DNA of 64,000 nt from an uncultured Sunxiuqinia sp. (GTDB taxonomy: Bacteria; Bacteroidota; Bacteroidia; Bacteroidales; Prolixibacteraceae). Under the pieces are notes generated by a model. The model saw only the letters and a list, made by a program, of their open reading frames with translations. It was not told the DNA's origin and searched no databases. Positions within the stretch are counted from its first letter, which is position 1. Each line of letters opens with the position of its first letter. The position numbers and the translations under genes are program-made. Location: assembly GCF_947495665.1 (NCBI RefSeq), contig NZ_CANLZV010000004.1:186001-250000 (forward strand). Direction: 5' to 3'. Below, in pieces: positions 61,701-64,000 of the stretch.

Positions 61701-64000
61701 GGCCGGACGGGTAGTCAGAGTTGGCAGGACCGCAGGATCAGTAATAAAGCTAAGTAAGTTTCCGTAGCCTGTTCCGGCAATGTTTTTGGCATAGGCCTGT
61801 ATATAATAAGTGGTATTCCCTTTCAGACGTTGAAGTTTACTGAGGAACGAACCGGTTCCACTACCATTAGTCGTGCGGTTCACCACCACCGTATCCGGGT
61901 CGAAAGTAGCGATTGTGCTCCAAACTACTCCGCGCGAAGTAACATCTGCCCCACCGTCCTTGGAAATGTTACCGCCACTGGTAGCCGTTGTTGGCCCCGT
62001 TGCAGACGCATAAATTGTTCTTATCGAAGGAACTACCGGTGTAAGAAAACTCACTTCCTCGCCATAAGCAATGCCGACACTGTTTTCGGCATAAGCCCGG
62101 ATATAATAAACCGTGTTGGGAGCCAGCTTCGTAAGCAGGTCGGTAAAGGAACCGGTAAAGTAACCGGTTGATGCTGTCCGGTTTTTAACAATGGTGTCCG
62201 GTTCGAAATTGGGCTGGGTACACCACACCAACCCACGGGTAGTCACCAAAGCCCCTCCGTTGCTGGTAATGGTTCCGCCGCCATTAGCCGACGTTGAGGA
62301 CAGCAGCGTAACCGGATCGGTAACAACCGTTGCCAAAACCGGAGGTTCGGTCGTGAAGCTCACTTCTTCGCCATAAGCTATTCCAACGGCATTCACCGCA
62401 TAAGCCCGCACATAGTACGTCGTGCTTCCCATCAAGTCGGAGATGGTACTTGTAAAATCACCTGATCCTCCGCCATTCGTCGTATAGTTCTCGTCTTCGC
62501 GAACCGGGTTGTGCGAGGTACTCCAGCAAACACCACTTTGCGTAACCGGACTGCCTCCATCTGAAATGATGCTTCCTCCGGCCAAGGCTGACGTGCTGGT
62601 CACTGAGCTCTTTTCAATGTCAGTAGTTACTACAACCGGAATGTCTTTCGTGGTGAAACTCAGTTCCTCCTCGGCGTAAGAAGTTCCAATCCCATTCACC
62701 ACATACGCCCGAACATAGTAAGTGGTGTTGGGCAATAAACCAGTCATGCGCGAGCTGAAACTTCCTGAAACACTTTCAGTGGTTCGGTTCACCAATACCG
62801 TATCCGGAATAAAACCAGACTGGGTGCTCCAAACCAATCCTCCGGAAGTAATCAAAGTTCCTCCATTGCTGATGACCGTTCCACCGCTGGTTCCTTCCAC
62901 CCCGTTGAGTTCACTCTTCGGCGTTACTGTTCGTACAATCGCAAATTCCGGAGGGCCGGAAATGAAACGCACCTCATTTCCGTAACTTACTCCAGCCTCA
63001 TTGATGGCATAAGCCCGAACATAGTAGGTGGTGTTGGCCATCAAATTGGTCATGGTATGAATAAATTCACCAATTCCCACTCCTTCGGTGGTCCGAGGAT
63101 TATATATTGTCGGGTTGCCGGTCGTGTTCCAGCAGATACCACTTTGGCTCACCTCCGAACCGCCATCATTACTAATGAAACCGCCACCAACAGCCGAAAC
63201 TCCGCTGATGTCCGACACTTCATTGGTGGTAATCGTGGCCAGAGTTGCGGTAACAAAACTCAACTCATCGCCATAAGCAATACCAATCCGGTTGATGGCG
63301 TAGGCCCTCACATAATAGGTTTCCCCCTTGGTCAACCCTGTAAGCTGCCCCGTAAACGATCCATCTCCGTTGCCACAAACCAGTCGGTTATCATCAATGG
63401 TTGTCATTTTCTCCGTGCTCCAGCAAATACCCCGCTCCGTAATGGGCTCTCCCCCATTATCGGCAATCGTTCCCTGAACAGAAGCTGAAGTTCCCTGAAC
63501 AGAAGTAACTCCATCGGTTACCACCCACGGCACTGTTGAGGTTGTCGTGACCAAACTATCCAGGTTACCGTAGGCCACTCCGGCACTATTGATAGCATAA
63601 GCACGCACGTAATATTTCGTACTTCCACTCAGCCCCGACAGCTGGCTCGAAAAAATACCGACATCTGAACCGTCAATGGTATAGCTGTCTTCCATGGCTG
63701 GATTGGGGAAAGTTGACCAACAAACCCCGCGGCTGGTTATGGTATCGCCACCGTCGCTGGTTATGGTTCCGCCACTTATTGCCCGGCTACTTCTTACATC
63801 CGAAGGTTTGGTTGTAATTAAGGTGGCCAGCTCATCGGTCTTAAACTGGTACGAATCGCCGTAGGCAATCCCCTTTTCATTTATCGCGTAGGCTCTTACA
63901 TAATAAGTTGTTCCCGGAGCCAGGCCAACGAGTTGAGTTGAGAAGCTTCCGGGCCCCATACCTACTTTTACCGTATCATTCAAAATGGTTGGATTATCCG
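51660..64000 (-). CDS. Giant surface-type protein with FN3-like repeats and eight FISUMP domains (5-prime end outside window)
   Basis: One frame of over 4110 codons, open at base 64000; the TTG at 63983 is not a start, since the preceding codons encode NPTI, matching the repeats. The C-terminal end at 51660 is inside the window (VRCIKSN). From the visible N-terminal side there are 18 FN3-like repeats of about 95 residues, each with a TxYYVRAYAxNxxGxAYG strand motif, a (V/C)WST block and a DGG turn, then eight FISUMP domains (about 205 residues: CWLTQNLGA, GWYWQFN, NDPCxLLLGLGWRIPT, VRCIRD) alternating with seven more FN3-like repeats. No T9SS C-terminal sorting domain is seen. The signal peptide lies outside the window. 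Likely an exported adhesin or glycan-binding surface fibre; function unknown. Confidence 0.88.
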   Translation of the reverse strand, partial: DNPTILNDTVKVGMGPGSFSTQLVGLAPGTTYYVRAYAINEKGIAYGDSYQFKTDELATLITTKPSDVRSSRAISGGTITSDGGDTITSRGVCWSTFPNPAMEDSYTIDGSDVGIFSSQLSGLSGSTKYYVRAYAINSAGVAYGNLDSLVTTTSTVPWVVTDGVTSVQGTSASVQGTIADNGGEPITERGICWSTEKMTTIDDNRLVCGNGDGSFTGQLTGLTKGETYYVRAYAINRIGIAYGDELSFVTATLATITTNEVSDISGVSAVGGGFISNDGGSEVSQSGICWNTTGNPTIYNPRTTEGVGIGEFIHTMTNLMANTTYYVRAYAINEAGVSYGNEVRFISGPPEFAIVRTVTPKSELNGVEGTSGGTVISNGGTLITSGGLVWSTQSGFIPDTVLVNRTTESVSGSFSSRMTGLLPNTTYYVRAYVVNGIGTSYAEEELSFTTKDIPVVVTTDIEKSSVTSTSALAGGSIISDGGSPVTQSGVCWSTSHNPVREDENYTTNGGGSGDFTSTISDLMGSTTYYVRAYAVNAVGIAYGEEVSFTTEPPVLATVVTDPVTLLSSTSANGGGTITSNGGALVTTRGLVWCTQPNFEPDTIVKNRTASTGYFTGSFTDLLTKLAPNTVYYIRAYAENSVGIAYGEEVSFLTPVVPSIRTIYASATGPTTATSGGNISKDGGADVTSRGVVWSTIATFDPDTVVVNRTTNGSGTGSFLSKLQRLKGNTTYYIQAYAKNIAGTGYGNLLSFITDPAVLPTLTTRPAWYVNGTTAYSGGHISDDGGSSVTTRGMVWSTVSGFKPDTVKVNKSAQTGTGIGYFTTQLKGLKRGTTYYIRAYAENEIGIAFGDELSFTTLDFASLTTQELLASSTGTSAVGGGLIQSNGGSSITNVGVCWSTGHNPTVSLHTKTRYDKLNGDTFRSTLTDLDPVTTYYVRAYAVNSQGVAYGNEVSYTTPAILPSITTNYVVPVTKSEVVTGGTISDDGGAEITDRGVLWSTDANFDPDTVVVNKTSDGTGIGNFTSNIGGLNMSISYYIRAYATNSAGTAYGNQVSVTIFPTAPRLFTHEVTEIEGYTAVCGGDITSDGGADVTLKGVCWSTHTNPTIEDSRTYNGSGTDSYISKLTDLKPNTLYYVRAYAVNKIGVAYGLERTFLTDAFPTLVATTPVTNIIATTATSGGEITDDGRTPILARGVCWSMHNAPTVALPTKTVDETTTGIGRFTANLSGLKPETDYYVRAYATNAVGTSYGSQVFFRTKEVMLPAVTTTKPSAVDSTHAVCGGEVTNDGGMPVNVRGVCWSLTNDPDLETGVKLNDMAGGIGAYVSNVSGLLPGTKYYIKAFATNILGTAYGQLDSLVTEAIRPMVSIALMTNLTMTTGDGSASVITDGGSPVTDRGLYWNTTGQAPTVPMPADSSISLGAGSTEINGTITNLKASTTYYVWAYATNAVGTRFSPEAISFTTPTIPTVITSAPKSVARNEAVCGGEVTDNGRVEVTARGVCYSAFGTPTTDSLSVEHSTGGTGLFSLNVTELKEGTTYYVRAYAINSMGTAYGEVDTLTTLTIPTVHTLASDSIWSSGAVSGGDVVADGGAEVILRGVCWSSDTIPTIDLLTKTKNGSGLGEFESFLGGLKHASTYYIRAYATNSLGTAYGEIDTILTAPVVPTLGSVVLEAIDDSTQLGTADVIDDGGAEVIERGLVWNTTGNPTLDDEVILNGEAGVGTYSDTITGMVEGPTYYVRAYATNSVGTAYGPDISSKSCPTAFTVMHVEGFSGAPESKTVVYHSVSTDLSGDLRCWLTQNLGADQQATSMNDATEASAGWYWQFNRSQGYKYDSSRTPSNAWEAWTTSISESSAWVAAKDPCNLLLGLGWRIPTKTEWENADAAPQDWTTGADAFASVLKLHSAGVLAYNNGVLAGRGSYGRYWSNTQINTSSAYFMDLYSGSRINYFSKAYALPLRCIRDGITIALPSVSDVVIPDSLVTETSAAGVATVVSDGGAAVTSRGLCWNTTGNPTVDDHTLPSGSGKGTFSELLSNLEEGVTYYVRAYAVNSEGTAYSPSTTSFQLCPTNFEIIHTEGLNGAPETKKVIYSSVSSRISGKSACWLTQNLGASQQATSVSDASEASAGWYWQFNRKQGYKYDGSRLPANSWTPWITSISENVNWMSANDPCNLLLGLGWRIPTKAEWENADAAPQFWTNSADAYHSELKLHQAGLLAYNTGALQNRGTYGYYWSSDRYNSTNGNYLYIYSGSSSVTYSNKANAFPVRCIRDELVKSAPVVSDVEVPAKEMTATSADATATVASDGGMPVTERGLCWSETNSTPTIADEVITAGGGTGEFTRTLADLKEGPVYYVRAYATNSEGTAYSPTVTSFRICPYEFDVMHTAGLNGAPESKTVTYHSVGSMISGEAACWLTQNLGADEQATAVNDKSEAASGWYWQFNRSQGYKPVGSSYIPNNAWTSWTSSISENINWGSANDPCRLLLGLGWRIPTKAEWENADAAPQFWQKAADAYNSELKLHLAGLLNYSTGALQNRGSYGYYWSSDRYTGTTGYYLYLTTSGSSVTYINKAYAFPMRCIRTEMTLSAPQVSKVEVPVSGMTSDAAKGTAIVTTDGGAAVETRGLCWNTTGDAPTVSDSTLTIGSGLGSFTGDLKNLKEGITYYIRAFATNSQGTGYSPEVTSFMICPTGFEVIHTEGLNGAAVSKTITYNSVSTNISGEAACWLTQNLGADRAPDAYNDASEAAAGWYWQFNRQQGYQPVGNSYVPNNDWTSWTGSISESSNWSAGNDPCNSLLGLGWRIPTKAEWENADDAPQFWQKAADAYNSDLKLHLAGDLYYSTGGLQNRGGHGYYWSSTQAASTTGHYLYLNASSSAPNSASKAYAFSVRCIRDKVVISTPSVSKVTIVAEAMTETTATGNATVTNDGGAEVTDRGLCWNTTGNPTIADSKISSGDGVGSFTRTIGGLVEGPTYYIRAYAINSEGVAYSPADASFRICPATFTVIHTEGVNGAPVSKNVTYHSVSSDVSGKSACWLTQNLGADRQGEFVGDNAEAASGWYWQFNLPQGYKHDGSSYSPSNAWTSWISSISQSSSWSLNNDPCNLLLGLGWRLPTSAEWTNADAAPQFWTSASDAYKSELQLHLAGYLYYSNGALQNRGGLGYYWSSTQSASTTGHYLALTSSSSVMGTISKAYALPVRCLREDLKISIPTVSNVEVPTSGMKTTTAEGSATVTTNGGAKVLARGLCWNTTGVTPTLSDKVVPVGSGLGSFTGMLEGLNESDTYYVRAYATNSEGTAYSPEVTSFKICPVEFEVIHTEGLNGAPETKTVTYHSISSNISGKSACWLTQNLGASQQPKAYNDATEASSGWYWQFNRKQGYKFDGGRTPSDAWTTWVGSISESMSWTAAEDPCALQLGLGWRIPTSTEWTKADAAPQFWNSATDAYNSVLKLHQAGNLYYSTGVLQNRGSVGSYWSSTQYSSTTGHYFIINSSSSVMSTASKAYAYSLRCIRDEVSISIPSVSDVEIPTSGMTATTAEGTATVSSNGGAEVTERGFCWNTSGTPTTADNTVPLGSDVGKFTGKLTGLKEGPTYYVRAYAINSKGTAYSPTVTSFKICPSSFDVIHVEGQNGAPVSKIVTYHSISTNVSGKAACWLTQNLGADREATSYNDNAEAASGWYWQFNKEQGFRHNGTAYSPAPAWESWIGSISQSSNWSSGNDPCHLLLGLGWRIPTLTEWTKADAPPQFWNSVQDAYNSELKLHMAGNLYYSNGNLQYRGSHGYYWTSTQYSSTTGHYLSLNTSSSALSTTTKAYAFPVRCIRDEVQLAKPSVSAVVIPNSTISLSTAAGTATVTIDGGQPVTDRGLCWNTTGNPTIADSKVSVGSGVGSFTGMISGLTEGPTYYVRAFATNSEGTAYSPVQSSFKVCRKTFSVLHTEGENGAPESKTVTYHSVSSTMSGSAACWLTQNLGADRQPTALTDNSEASGGWYWQFNCSQGFKYDGTRAPADSWIPGISQSAQWAVSNDPCRLLLGGTWRIPTLTEWTNADNPPQYWTRGADAFNSVLKLHLAGNLYYSNGNLQYRGSNGYYWSGTQYSSTTGYYLSITSSGSAMSTTTKAYAFPVRCIKSN
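58734..64000 (-). repeat. Tandem array of 18 FN3-like repeats
   Basis: About 290 bp per unit, more diverged than the composite array. Two sub-types alternate irregularly: one has a Cys in GVCWST and an NPT motif, the other replaces this Cys with Val or Leu (VVWST, LVWST) and carries FxPDTVxVNxT. By my reading, counting from the visible N-terminal side, the second type is repeats 5, 7, 8, 9 and 11. The array continues past the window edge, so its real length is unknown. Confidence 0.8.

Noticed and set aside
63981-63983. TTG as the start of the giant gene
   Set aside because: The codons before it (NPTI) fit the repeat pattern without a stop, so the gene continues past the window edge.
51660-64000. 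CRISPR-like or satellite repeat array
   Set aside because: The regular repeats are in one long reading frame and code for FN3-like and FISUMP domains; unit length (290 and about 920 bp) is not that of CRISPR.
1-64000. Insertion sequences, prophage or integrase genes
   Set aside because: No transposase, integrase, phage structural or toxin-antitoxin motifs were seen in any of the long frames.

Overview
The window reads as chromosomal DNA of a Bacteroidota bacterium, most likely a free-living, polymer-degrading member of the Marinilabiliales/Prolixibacteraceae type. This is inferred from gene content and not from a marker-gene search. The evidence is: three SusC/SusD pairs, two ECF sigma/FecR anti-sigma pairs, a GH92 mannosidase, a PorE-like type IX secretion lipoprotein, and promoters of the Bacteroidota form TTTG-N19-TAnnTTTG. 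I see no phage genes, transposases or CRISPR arrays.

Region 1 (1-27879) is a nutrient-uptake region, almost all on the minus strand. Locus A (1-6423) is ECF sigma, FecR, an STN-bearing SusC and a SusD cut by the left edge. Locus B (6885-12945) is a SusC without STN, SusD and a secreted endonuclease/exonuclease/phosphatase-fold hydrolase, with no sigma pair. Locus C (13312-25745) is ECF sigma, FecR, STN-bearing SusC, SusD, a fasciclin lipoprotein, a DUF5007-like lipoprotein, and two related secreted proteins that join a glutamine-amidotransferase-like domain to a zinc-peptidase motif. The STN domain occurs exactly where a sigma/anti-sigma pair is present. A divergently transcribed PorE-like lipoprotein gene (25882-27879) follows.

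Region 2 (28086-51550) is mostly housekeeping: threonine dehydratase (ilvA), a DUF5995-like protein, an acetate-permease family protein, GH92, a second serine/threonine dehydratase, an ABM monooxygenase, purine nucleoside phosphorylase, lpxK, sppA, folK, a POT-like MFS transporter, upp, a tight operon radC-deacetylase-FemAB-like-deacetylase-GNAT, rpsT behind tRNA-Glu, oxyR, a SPOUT methyltransferase, a LytTR protein and a thioredoxin-like protein. Three copies of an AG-rich dispersed repeat sit directly against the stop codons of ilvA, the ABM gene and the phosphorylase gene.

Region 3 (51660-64000) is a single reading frame of more than 4100 codons that runs off the right edge. It encodes 18 tandem fibronectin-III-like repeats followed by eight FISUMP domains (Fibrobacter succinogenes major paralogous domain) alternating with seven more FN3-like repeats in a period of about 920 bp. 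This giant surface-type protein and the stop-codon-abutting repeat family are the two least ordinary things in the window; the dual-domain peptidase locus is third.
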